IMG/VR virus record: IMGVR_UViG_3300045747_000339
Location: 1-31,521 of that record
DNA: 31,521 bases
Reading direction: 5' to 3' (one strand)
DNA from: a virus
Positions 15,801 to 20,939 of the stretch are shown one piece after another (position 1 is the stretch's first letter; each line of letters opens with the position of its first letter). The position numbers and the translations under genes were made by a program. The notes under the pieces were generated by a model, which searched no databases, was not told the DNA's origin, and saw only the letters and a list, made by a program, of their open reading frames with translations.

Positions 15801-18348
15801 GGCAGCTTACATAACGAATAACGTTTGCGTCATTACACAAGAACACATCCATCTCACCATTTAACTTTGGTGGATTAAAGGTTGGGTCATTGTTAATAAT
15901 TTTAACTGCCGCATCAATCATATCGTTTAAGATAACACTGGCTGAACTTTCTACAACATTAGATGCAAATAACTGGCTCACTGCAACTTTAATGTGATTA
16001 ACAGCCGATGCACATTGTCCAGTTGTTAAACTAGGTACCTTTGCAATAAAGTCAGCACTTGTAATTACTTGTCCAGCACCGCCGTCTATCATGTCGTGCA
16101 CTAAACTCTTTACAATTGTTCCAACATCACGGCGGCATAACGATTCGCTGAATGTTGTACTACCATATGTGGTATTAATAAAATCAACAACTGACTGTTG
16201 AATAAATGCAGTTCCGGTAGTTAACACAGCCGCCGCATTGATCAAGCCACCTTTATTATCTTGAGTAATAAAAGTTTTCATCGTCATGTTAGGATTACGC
16301 AAGTAATGATAACCGAACGTAATTGGCTTGTAAATATGCCACTGTCCCGATGCAATAACTCCAATATCGGTTAGTGCAGTTCCGATGTCGACTGCAAAAC
16401 CACCCGGCAATACCGCAGTGATAATACCTTGACCGCTATTTCCTGTAAACATGTATCCGACATAAGTTGTCGGTAACGTTCCGTTGCTAAGGGATACAGT
16501 AATAAATCCTGATACTGCACTAGGAGTAACATTTGCGCTGACTAAAAATGTAGCGTAATCAGTAACTGTGCTTAACGCAGTAGTTTGTAATCTATCGATC
16601 TGTGCGTCTCTTCGAAAGTAAGTATTGGCCCAAATACTATTACTAATTCCCTTTGCTGGACGAATAATTACACGGCGGAATTCATCGCCTCTTATTGAAG
16701 TATTGTTTGATAACTTAATAGGAAGTTGTTCGTAGTATTCTCCAGACTCGACAACAAATGTAATCTGCAATGCGCTAACGTTTGTGTTGTATATAACAGA
16801 TTCATTTGCAATAAAGTCACCTGAGTATACATGCCACTGGTCGGCAGGAATAGAAGGCCCCACAGCAAACGGAACATTATTCGGATATTCTACAATAACC
16901 GAATCGTAATATACTCCTGTTGTATCTGCAACAGAATTGACAGCAACAATAGTACCTACTTTGTTTGGCTGTGCTGGATCATACGGGTCTATGTAAAACT
17001 TATATCCTACCCAAAAATTCGGAATAGGAACCATTTTTGTATCGCTAAATGTAAAAGTTACTTGATGTGGTTTTGTTACATCTGCAATTGAAGTAGTAAC
17101 CGGGGTATTAAAAGATACCCCGTAGTCAACATATGCAATGGTGTAAATTTCTTGGCCGCCTTCTGTCGCAATGCCTTCAATTAAAGCAATTGCTTCACTT
17201 TCAACGCCTTGAATGTATTGGCCGGGGAAGATTGTAAACTTGCCTTTAGGGGCAGAACCGAACTGATTTGAGCCTTGATCGCCGGCAAAAAGTGCTAATC
17301 TTGCAAGGTTATTGCCGTAATAGTTATCGCTTACACTAATGACTGTGCAAGGAGTAGTTCCGGCAGTTCCGTAAGTTATTAATCTACTGTAGTCGCCTAC
17401 TTCGATTTTGCTTACCGCAATTAATTGCTCGGCATATTCAGCTGCATGATTAATAGTGTTAAATGCATATTGCCAATTGCGCCCTCTTTTACTTGCGGGA
17501 GTATTAGGTTGGTAATCTGAACCTTTGGTAGAAATATGTAAATTGTTTTCGCTGAAATACGCATTATTGTCTACATATCCTTTTGTTGCAGCCTGTAAAG
17601 TAGGATCGCCTTCAATTGGATCACGAGAAAGCAATAATGGGCCAGTCATTGTTCCGTAGATAGCATTTCTTGCAATACCGTCAAGTGAAATTTTACTGTC
17701 AGCGTATTCTTTATTAACGATGTGAGTAGAACTAGTTGCGGTTGTTAGCAATCGAACATTATGACGTAATGTGCTACCTTCAACAATTACTGTTGCAGTT
17801 GTAGTCGCAGTATTGTTATTATCGACAATGTATTGGCCATCGCGGTTTAGGAAATTATCATATAAGAACTTGCGGGTTACAAGATCTTGATCAGCAGTAG
17901 GGTTAGCAAATTGTATAGCCCTGAAGCTGCTAGTACCAGTCGAACCTACTAAATTTGCACCTAGTGTTGGATTCGGGTCAGTAACTAACGAGCTTGCAGC
18001 ATTATTGATAGTATAAAAGCTGCCAGTTGACGTAATAGTAGGTATAATCGAAATACCGGTTCCACTTACTAGTGTGCTTGTTACAAGGTATGTTCCGCTA
18101 CCGTTGTTTACAGTAGTAATAAATTGGTTGCCAGGGCCTAACGGCATTCCGCCAGTTTCGACGGGATACCCTGCAATGTTAAAGTCTTTTAGATCTCCGA
18201 ATCTAAATTCCCCGCCTCCCGCATAATACAACTCAGTAAAGTTTTGATTTACTTTTAAAAACGCTGTTCTTATACTATCACCGGTACCGTCATTTGATTG
18301 AGAACCGATTTGAATATGCTGTCTAGATGAAGTATTAATTGTTGGCAT
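9859..18348 (-). CDS. Giant tail-fibre protein, 2829 aa
   Basis: The longest gene of the window. Start: a TTG at 18378 is in frame, but the ATG at 18348 has the TTAGGAAAA ribosome site. The N-terminus (MPTINTSSRQHIQIGSQSND then GTGDSIRTAF) carries the fibre-start pattern shared with the 134-residue protein. A right-handed beta-helix-like part with SGEYYEQLPIKLSNNTSIRG is coded near 16690-16770. Gly/Ser/Thr/Ile-rich beta regions fill the middle. VYYMTTDQDGNFRVGNALTV is coded near 13195-13255. Four 34-40-residue repeats lie at 11050-11511. The C-terminal domain, coded at about 9862-10240, begins AAQYADLAENYLADAVYEVG and has GRVPVKVRGKVRKGDMM; similar ends occur in marine phage fibres, perhaps as a trimerisation or self-cleaving domain. 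A role in host recognition is inferred from composition and architecture. Confidence 0.9.
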   Translation of the reverse strand: MPTINTSSRQHIQIGSQSNDGTGDSIRTAFLKVNQNFTELYYAGGGEFRFGDLKDFNIAGYPVETGGMPLGPGNQFITTVNNGSGTYLVTSTLVSGTGISIIPTITSTGSFYTINNAASSLVTDPNPTLGANLVGSTGTSSFRAIQFANPTADQDLVTRKFLYDNFLNRDGQYIVDNNNTATTTATVIVEGSTLRHNVRLLTTATSSTHIVNKEYADSKISLDGIARNAIYGTMTGPLLLSRDPIEGDPTLQAATKGYVDNNAYFSENNLHISTKGSDYQPNTPASKRGRNWQYAFNTINHAAEYAEQLIAVSKIEVGDYSRLITYGTAGTTPCTVISVSDNYYGNNLARLALFAGDQGSNQFGSAPKGKFTIFPGQYIQGVESEAIALIEGIATEGGQEIYTIAYVDYGVSFNTPVTTSIADVTKPHQVTFTFSDTKMVPIPNFWVGYKFYIDPYDPAQPNKVGTIVAVNSVADTTGVYYDSVIVEYPNNVPFAVGPSIPADQWHVYSGDFIANESVIYNTNVSALQITFVVESGEYYEQLPIKLSNNTSIRGDEFRRVIIRPAKGISNSIWANTYFRRDAQIDRLQTTALSTVTDYATFLVSANVTPSAVSGFITVSLSNGTLPTTYVGYMFTGNSGQGIITAVLPGGFAVDIGTALTDIGVIASGQWHIYKPITFGYHYLRNPNMTMKTFITQDNKGGLINAAAVLTTGTAFIQQSVVDFINTTYGSTTFSESLCRRDVGTIVKSLVHDMIDGGAGQVITSADFIAKVPSLTTGQCASAVNHIKVAVSQLFASNVVESSASVILNDMIDAAVKIINNDPTFNPPKLNGEMDVFLCNDANVIRYVSCQNHGGFMMVLDPVGQIKNKSPYTQTASSFSQSIAKHRFAGGMFIDGFAGNVIATPTASSYIADPLHVTVSGLRRKQQVPTFFTVRGIRYEVDFISNFTPAGVITYPDGSTVTDYSAILNLNPLSPGGIPNPVSVTDTIGGFRTAQSAIPIIIDQPSGIGGLAATGHATSDVSGKITSIVIDFPGTGYLVAPNISIGGAIFNNLTFTTGNGIASASIVNGGSGYAVGCRIEFLPINAFGAVAAYGVVTSVDVDGGITSFIINTPGSNWSVATQYQVVFGNMLITVPTPVSGFIDTVPAQFELITAGNRSMLANDFTQVNDLGYGIFATNGGFAENVSMFTYYNYRSYYSLNGAQMRTTTGSSCYGEYGLCAEGSDPNEVPLAVNITYPLTQIAKAYVYPPLFPATLGQASVYITIDPTNGGYPPMNGSQVEINHSGIIRTYSVGAATPATDVSNKIIPNVYQLFFNSGNISSGATTGLYASLRNNDTVIVRANTLVKLRGVNPSVISRPSTSLTYNDDPTYVYHITGFSTVQPDSSVFVYTLEDYNYITFQSTEQGVTYPTLTNTGSGYSSTVTVSIQLALAAPTSHTVSGDQGANTGGIQAVYLNTVAGIMIGQEVSGNSIITGTMVTYINSAINLVGISYPTSNISTGDGTITNGTSLTFTSVNPTAHASITSNGNIGAITIDSGGAGWISSTTAISITGNASINSPVKIAGIAGTSIIKINPLELLSANRIWSGLVSTPVRNYQFALGNQIYNIVGYRGQVETGQSWAEIDIDRPLVEDIGKGVILRAGFPINSAGAVTTRISLLRATGHDFVDIGTGGYADTRIPNDLYGPPINIPQQSHEVIETNKARVYYMTTDQDGNFRVGNALTVNQAKGSVSISVPLDISNLSSISLRRDLGPPVNEFSVDNTMVTEADYKVPTEQAVANYINRRLGLDRNGAIYAGAPLGPQFLDLRGLLEMKGTLNMGAGGNNISNLNTPRPTTYGYGRDAANKNYADLKLSLDGTFATDTDGTSHLTAQGEMSGPLQLYQDPENIVVTLKVNATSPTNYLILNNVNQLSTQGHIYGTNIPDGTIITGIDYPNSAIFISKYITGNLTFNTQFTVDPIIQAVTKRYVDKNKQFNQLSDVTLTNATNQDLVMFGPALVVNTSTNPPVYNAGTRLVNVANDVSTIVNTPTSRAGGSDLTITRTNNIATFKLVGGAGSSNPITDYHINNDAQIAQSKLFMNAAVTSASAPTGGQRAQQLSLGVAEFDSIMFTANNGWISLANATTIANGIIPSKHAYIPVGGGLLGATNTAADTAASYVSSATVQTWLQNISSAWSFSSNLNPNTDLAESLGTGVKRWGTVYANTAILNSGISLNTNATITTDVATANVFNTVATTVNAFGAATAVNIGAATGLTSVKNNLNVAGNTGITGTLGVTSDLSVNTNKFNVAAATGNTLVAGTLGVTGVATLSSTANITGDLNVNTNKFNVTAANGNTLVAGTLGVTGVTSLTSDLNIATNKFNVASATGNTLVAGTLGVTGVATLSSTANITGDLNIATNKFNVTAANGNTLVAGTLGVTGVATLSSTANITGDLNVNTNKFTVASASGNVNSLGTISGTSFNGSGSGLTSLSVPNSALQGSGTITFTGTSGTGNVALGGTLTFTSGNGVTLSYAAGTITVNTSQDLRTTASPSFTKLSITGGGVGAAAASALNITGDLTLARSATTGVLYLGSNGSQYVYYDGTNYNMPNGQLYVNGTQVVLNSGSWSISVTNAAHLFANVQDGLTNLTLGGFSGATGANATWYGGPSWTASTNYLASNISGVADFATNLYINELGIRTQAYTASVASTVVARDASQDIRCNVLHGTATAAQYADLAENYLADAVYEVGTVLEFGGELEITIAEDGTRRVAGVVSTNPAHLMNSALTGEFVTALALTGRVPVKVRGKVRKGDMMISAGGGFARASYSPVLGSVIGKALQNFDGVEGVIEVVVGRM
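11050..11511 (-). repeat. Four tandem in-frame repeats in the giant fibre gene
   Basis: Read on the minus strand, four units of 120, 102, 120 and 120 nt follow one another at 11511-11392, 11391-11290, 11289-11170 and 11169-11050. Each starts KFNV and contains GNTLVAGTLGVTGV; the full ones add ATLSSTANITGDLN. Unit starts alternate (KFNVAAATG, KFNVTAANG, KFNVASATG, KFNVTAANG). Near-identical DNA suggests recent duplication or gene conversion. Confidence 0.95.
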
Positions 18349-18368
18349 GAGTTTTCCTAACTTTAGAC

Positions 18369-18376
18369 TATTTACC
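18369..18376 (-). promoter_or_regulatory. Late-type promoter box GGTAAATA before the giant fibre
   Basis: The minus strand reads GGTAAATA ending 20 nt before the ATG at 18348. It keeps the TAAATA core and the spacing of the other late boxes. It is divergent to the GTTAAATA box at 18398-18405. Confidence 0.5.
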
Positions 18377-18397
18377 AAGAATTTTTATAATCCTAAT

Positions 18398-18405
18398 GTT
18401 AAATA
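18398..18405 (+). promoter_or_regulatory. Late-type promoter box GTTAAATA before the zinc-ribbon gene
   Basis: The octamer is identical to the boxes upstream of phoH and of the lysine-rich gene. It lies only 4 nt before the ATG at 18410, so the message would be leaderless. A TATAAT at 18386-18391 with a poor -35 (TTAGAC, 17-bp spacer) is an alternative promoter for the same gene. Confidence 0.4.
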
Positions 18406-18409
18406 CTTG

Positions 18410-18697
18410 ATGCTACTGAAATTTAAGAAAGTAATTGCTGAACACACCAGAAAGAGTAAGTTAGGAAAAGAGCATACCTATATTAGAACACAAACGGTAT
18501 GTGTATTCCGTTGTGATCAATGCAACGAAATTTTTGAAAGACAACAGTCAAAAATAGAGCCAAAGCGCAGAAGTAATACATACTTTCATGTTTGCTCTCA
18601 ATGTGATAACAAACGATTTGCCCAAAAGAAAGGTGCTGAACGCAGGACAATATGGGATCGTCCCGCGAGCAGCACCGATGATATAAGTAAGATTTAA
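18410..18697 (+). CDS. Small zinc-ribbon protein, 95 aa
   Basis: A basic 95-residue protein with two Cys pairs: CDQC at 35-38 and CSQC at 62-65, spaced as in treble-clef or zinc-ribbon folds. The N-terminus is MLLKFKKVIAEHTRKSKLGK and the tail is polar. A frame extends back to 18347, but the extra 21 residues cover the promoter region of the fibre gene, so the ATG at 18410 is preferred. There is no clear ribosome site. Its stop overlaps the stop of the SufB/D-like gene on the other strand by 4 nt. A nucleic-acid-binding regulator or a degenerate HNH-like relative are possible; neither can be shown. Confidence 0.65.
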   Translation: MLLKFKKVIAEHTRKSKLGKEHTYIRTQTVCVFRCDQCNEIFERQQSKIEPKRRSNTYFHVCSQCDNKRFAQKKGAERRTIWDRPASSTDDISKI

Positions 18698-19515
18698 CTT
18701 AAAAAGAGTTGTTCAATTTCTTCTTTAACTTCCGGATCTTGAATAATATCAAACGCTAAATTTCTATGTGCACTGATGATTAACGCTTCAGCAGCCGCTT
18801 GACTCATTCCCCGTGTTTGCAAATAGTAAATGCGATCCTGATCCATCGGTTCGGTTGCAGTTCCGCTGTTAACTCTAGAACTATCAGTGGCATTAACAAT
18901 TTCAGGAACACTATGACATTTCCCACCGCCGAGGTTTAGATTGACATTTTCTACACCAATTTGCGATCTATGTGAATCTTTATGGACACTAACCATACCT
19001 TGAAATACAGTTTGACTACCTTTACCAGCTTCGCATGCAAAGAATTGATTGCTAACTGAATACGGTCCTTGATGATCTACTTTAGTAATAATTTCGCAAT
19101 CACCGCCCACTGTATTTGCAGCATACCCAAATGCATTGAAGTTTCCACCTTCGTCAACGGTAACTTGAATAATGTGTTTGTTTAACTGGCCGCCTTTAAT
19201 GAATAGCCCTAAATTCATCTGGCCGCCTTCGCGTATTCGAATATCGTAAATGAATACTTGTTGCAGCTTTTGTGATGCTTCGGTAAGTACTGTCATATCA
19301 AGTGTCGCATCTTCGCGAACATCAATACGAATGTGTTTTGCTAGCATCTTCTTTTCAGTAGGGGTATGACGCAGAAATATCTTATCTATTTTACCCTGTG
19401 CTAGCTCGATCAGATTTGCGTCGATAACTGTAAATTCTTTATCGAAATATTCTTCGGGCGTAAATGCCCAATCTGGATCGCCTCTGTTTGCTTTAAGAAA
19501 ACTCTGGATAGCCAT
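18694..19515 (-). CDS. SufB/SufD-family Fe-S assembly scaffold-like protein
   Basis: A 273-residue SufB/D beta-helix protein. E. coli SufD has 423 residues, so the N-terminal helical domain is largely missing. Matches: GKGSQTVFQGMVSVHKDSHR (164-183), the NVNLNLG strand (190-196) and DQDRIYYLQTRGMSQAAAEA (225-243), equivalent to EEALFYLRSRGI in SufD, followed by the helical tail. In E. coli SufD the KCSHGAT segment before this motif holds Cys358 and His360, close to the cluster-assembly interface with SufB. Here it reads RVNSGTA (214-220), so both are lost. A Cys-His pair exists elsewhere (200-201, GGGKCHSVPEI). It overlaps sufC by 23 nt. By inference it binds SufC and joins or modifies the host SufBCD complex. 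Confidence 0.85.
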   Translation of the reverse strand: MAIQSFLKANRGDPDWAFTPEEYFDKEFTVIDANLIELAQGKIDKIFLRHTPTEKKMLAKHIRIDVREDATLDMTVLTEASQKLQQVFIYDIRIREGGQMNLGLFIKGGQLNKHIIQVTVDEGGNFNAFGYAANTVGGDCEIITKVDHQGPYSVSNQFFACEAGKGSQTVFQGMVSVHKDSHRSQIGVENVNLNLGGGKCHSVPEIVNATDSSRVNSGTATEPMDQDRIYYLQTRGMSQAAAEALIISAHRNLAFDIIQDPEVKEEIEQLFLS

Positions 19516-20218
19516 CTTCTACGATCCTTGTATAAAGTTCTGTATCGCCTGATACTTTAATGGCCCCTTCGACCATTACATGTACATGCGTGGGTTTTAA
19601 AATGTCTAATAACTGTTTACTGTGTGTGATAATTAATCCTGCTTTCCCTGACGTTGCTAAAAAATCTATTAGGACCGCAGCAACTAACATTAGTTCTGAT
19701 TCTGATAACCCATCGTCGATCTCATCTATTAAAACAAGATCTGGATCTAACAACATCATGTGAACTAGTTCGTTTCGTTTAGCTTCACCTAACAACATTT
19801 CAGACCCATTTGGGCTTCGTTCGCCGTGTGCTTCCCCAAGCCCCAATAGTTCGCAACACGTATTGTATTTAAGTTTTAAATCCTGAATTACTTCTTGTCG
19901 TACTTGAAAAATTTCATCCATTATTTCCCAATTTGTAATACCGTCATATTCCGGCGGGTATTGCATTGACACAAAAATTCCTAATTTGCTACGCTCATCG
20001 GGTTCTAAGTTTATGATCTTTTTCTTTTTAAAGGTTATTGATCCGTCAGTAATTGCAATGCCAGGATGGCCTGTAATTACATGTGCAAGAGCTGTCTTTC
20101 CACTGTGTTTTGGCCCCATGATTGCATGAAGCTCTCCTGGTTTGATATGTAGGTTTATATCTGTCAGCAGTGCATCATTCGAGTCGGACTGTGCCGATAC
20201 ATTTTTTATTTTAAGCAT
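19493..20218 (-). CDS. sufC: SufC-like ABC ATPase of Fe-S cluster assembly
   Basis: A 241-residue soluble ABC ATPase matching SufC over its full length (about 248 in E. coli). Walker A is GPKHSGKT (35-42), the Q-loop is SMQYPPEYDGIT (84-95; SufC has FQYPxEIPGV), KRNE at 147-150 is the SufC hallmark, Walker B is LVLIDE (161-166), H-loop His is at 199, and the C-terminus shows KPTHVHVMVEGAIKVSGDTE as in SufC. Oddities: the ABC signature SGGEK is changed to LLGEA (142-146), and the D-loop Asp (SGLD) to Ser (DGLS). ATP binding seems intact, but hydrolysis or dimer contacts may be altered. It heads the pair under a perfect late-type promoter. Confidence 0.9.
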   Translation of the reverse strand: MLKIKNVSAQSDSNDALLTDINLHIKPGELHAIMGPKHSGKTALAHVITGHPGIAITDGSITFKKKKIINLEPDERSKLGIFVSMQYPPEYDGITNWEIMDEIFQVRQEVIQDLKLKYNTCCELLGLGEAHGERSPNGSEMLLGEAKRNELVHMMLLDPDLVLIDEIDDGLSESELMLVAAVLIDFLATSGKAGLIITHSKQLLDILKPTHVHVMVEGAIKVSGDTELYTRIVEDGYPEFS

Positions 20219-20254
20219 GTTTTATTATACTACTTTAATTTTATCTTGCATAGG

Positions 20255-20262
20255 TATTTATA
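20255..20262 (-). promoter_or_regulatory. T4-type late promoter box TATAAATA before the suf pair
   Basis: A perfect TATAAATA on the minus strand, ending 36 nt before the SufC ATG at 20218. Only 2 nt separate it from the divergent box at 20265-20272. Confidence 0.7.
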
Positions 20263-20264
20263 GG

Positions 20265-20272
20265 GTTAAATA
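20265..20272 (+). promoter_or_regulatory. Late-type promoter box GTTAAATA before the lysine-rich gene
   Basis: GTTAAATA lies 30 nt upstream of the ATG at 20303, the same octamer as before the other two plus-strand genes. An AAAGGA ribosome site follows. It is back to back with the suf late promoter. Confidence 0.5.
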
Positions 20273-20302
20273 AAGTACATACATTTTTCATAAAGGATTA
20301 AA

Positions 20303-20620
20303 ATGATTATTTTTCTTATTTTGCTTATATTAGCAGTGCTTGGCTGGCTTTTATTCTATTTTAGCAAGACGCCAGATGCACCGCATGCACATCATAAGCA
20401 TACAGTTGATACTACTGAAATTTCTGTAGTTCCGCAACCCGAGGGATCGACTCTTCCTGTATCTAACTTTGTACCTGTGATCGAAGTTCCTGTTAAAAAG
20501 CCTCGAAAGCCACGTGCTCCTAAAGTTGTTGCAGTAATTGAGCCAGTAAAGAAACCGGCTGTAAAGAAACCGGCTGTAAAGAAACCGGCTGTAAAGAAAC
20601 CGGCAACTACGAAAAAGTAA
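20303..20620 (+). CDS. Membrane-anchored Lys/Pro-repeat protein, 105 aa
   Basis: An N-terminal hydrophobic segment (about residues 2-20) anchors the protein; it lacks a cleavage site and is followed by FSKTPDAPHAHHKH. The rest is low-complexity, ending in KKPAV repeats coded by four 15-bp tandem repeats and the tail KKPATTKK. The layout (one membrane pass, then a stiff Pro/Lys rod) recalls TonB-like or spanin-like envelope-spanning proteins, while the KKPA tail also resembles histone H1-like tails. Late-type promoter control would fit a virion, lysis or envelope role. No function is assigned. It is one of three plus-strand genes and ends directly against a minus-strand gene. Confidence 0.75.
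   Translation: MIIFLILLILAVLGWLLFYFSKTPDAPHAHHKHTVDTTEISVVPQPEGSTLPVSNFVPVIEVPVKKPRKPRAPKVVAVIEPVKKPAVKKPAVKKPAVKKPATTKK
20546..20605 (+). repeat. 15-bp tandem repeat, four copies
   Basis: GTAAAGAAACCGGCT is repeated at 20546, 20561 and 20576; a fourth copy at 20591 ends in A instead of T. The repeats are in frame and code for VKKPA. A change in copy number by slippage would keep the frame and alter the length of the rod. Confidence 0.97.
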
Positions 20621-20782
20621 TTACCAGTGATGTATTACACCTGCTACAATAAACAGGTTAGTAATAATATACGTTAACACGATTATAGTTCGTACGCCGG
20701 CAATACAATTAGCTTCATTATCTGTATTGCCGGCTTTCTCACCTAATGCTTTGGCCCATATTCGCCAACTGTTATGTATCAT
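20621..20782 (-). CDS. Small membrane protein, 53 aa
   Basis: A gap frame: ATG at 20782, TAA at 20623-20621. The protein begins MIHNSWRIWAKALGEKAGNT, has a polar Asn/Glu/Cys stretch, and a hydrophobic segment at about residues 30-51 (RTIIVLTYIITNLFIVAGVI), one membrane pass. The ATG overlaps the end of the AbrB-like gene by 11 nt, and the stop abuts the stop of the plus-strand lysine-rich gene. Coupling and the good membrane segment support it. The gene contains a strong inverted repeat (20696-20734). Function is unknown. Confidence 0.7.
   Translation of the reverse strand: MIHNSWRIWAKALGEKAGNTDNEANCIAGVRTIIVLTYIITNLFIVAGVIHHW
20696..20734 (+). terminator. 12-bp inverted repeat, probable terminator for the lysine-rich gene
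   Basis: GCCGGCAATACA at 20696-20707 and TGTATTGCCGGC at 20723-20734 pair perfectly around a 15-nt loop, followed by TTTCTC. The stem is GC-rich at its base. It lies 76 nt downstream of the plus-strand stop, inside the minus-strand 53-residue gene. The T run is short, so termination strength is uncertain. Confidence 0.6.
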
Positions 20783-20939
20783 TTTTCTTATTGAGATGCA
20801 CTGTACCGTCGGCGTTCACTGTCCAGACAAGAGTATCGCCTTCTACCCACCCAAGCTTTGCTAAAATTTCCGGAGTGAACGGGAGGATAAGATCGCCAGT
20901 TACTGGATCTTCTTCGAGTGTTGCAGTATATGAAATCAT
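20772..20939 (-). CDS. AbrB/SpoVT-like small protein, 55 aa
   Basis: A gap frame with ATG at 20939 overlapping the queD stop (ATGA) and TAA at 20774-20772. The sequence has DPVTGDLILPFTPEILAKLGW then VEGDTLVWTVNADGTVHL, close to the swapped-hairpin AbrB/MazE pattern (a conserved Pro after the first strand, hLGWxEGDxLxW, then GxxxL). Such stand-alone proteins of about 50 residues occur in phages and Proteobacteria. AbrB-fold proteins usually bind DNA as dimers; whether this one does is unknown. It is third in the denV-queD unit. Confidence 0.7.
   Translation of the reverse strand: MISYTATLEEDPVTGDLILPFTPEILAKLGWVEGDTLVWTVNADGTVHLNKKNDT

Noticed and set aside
18349-18378. TTG start giving the giant fibre ten extra residues
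   Set aside because: The ATG at 18348 has a good ribosome site, and the upstream stretch contains the late-type promoter box.
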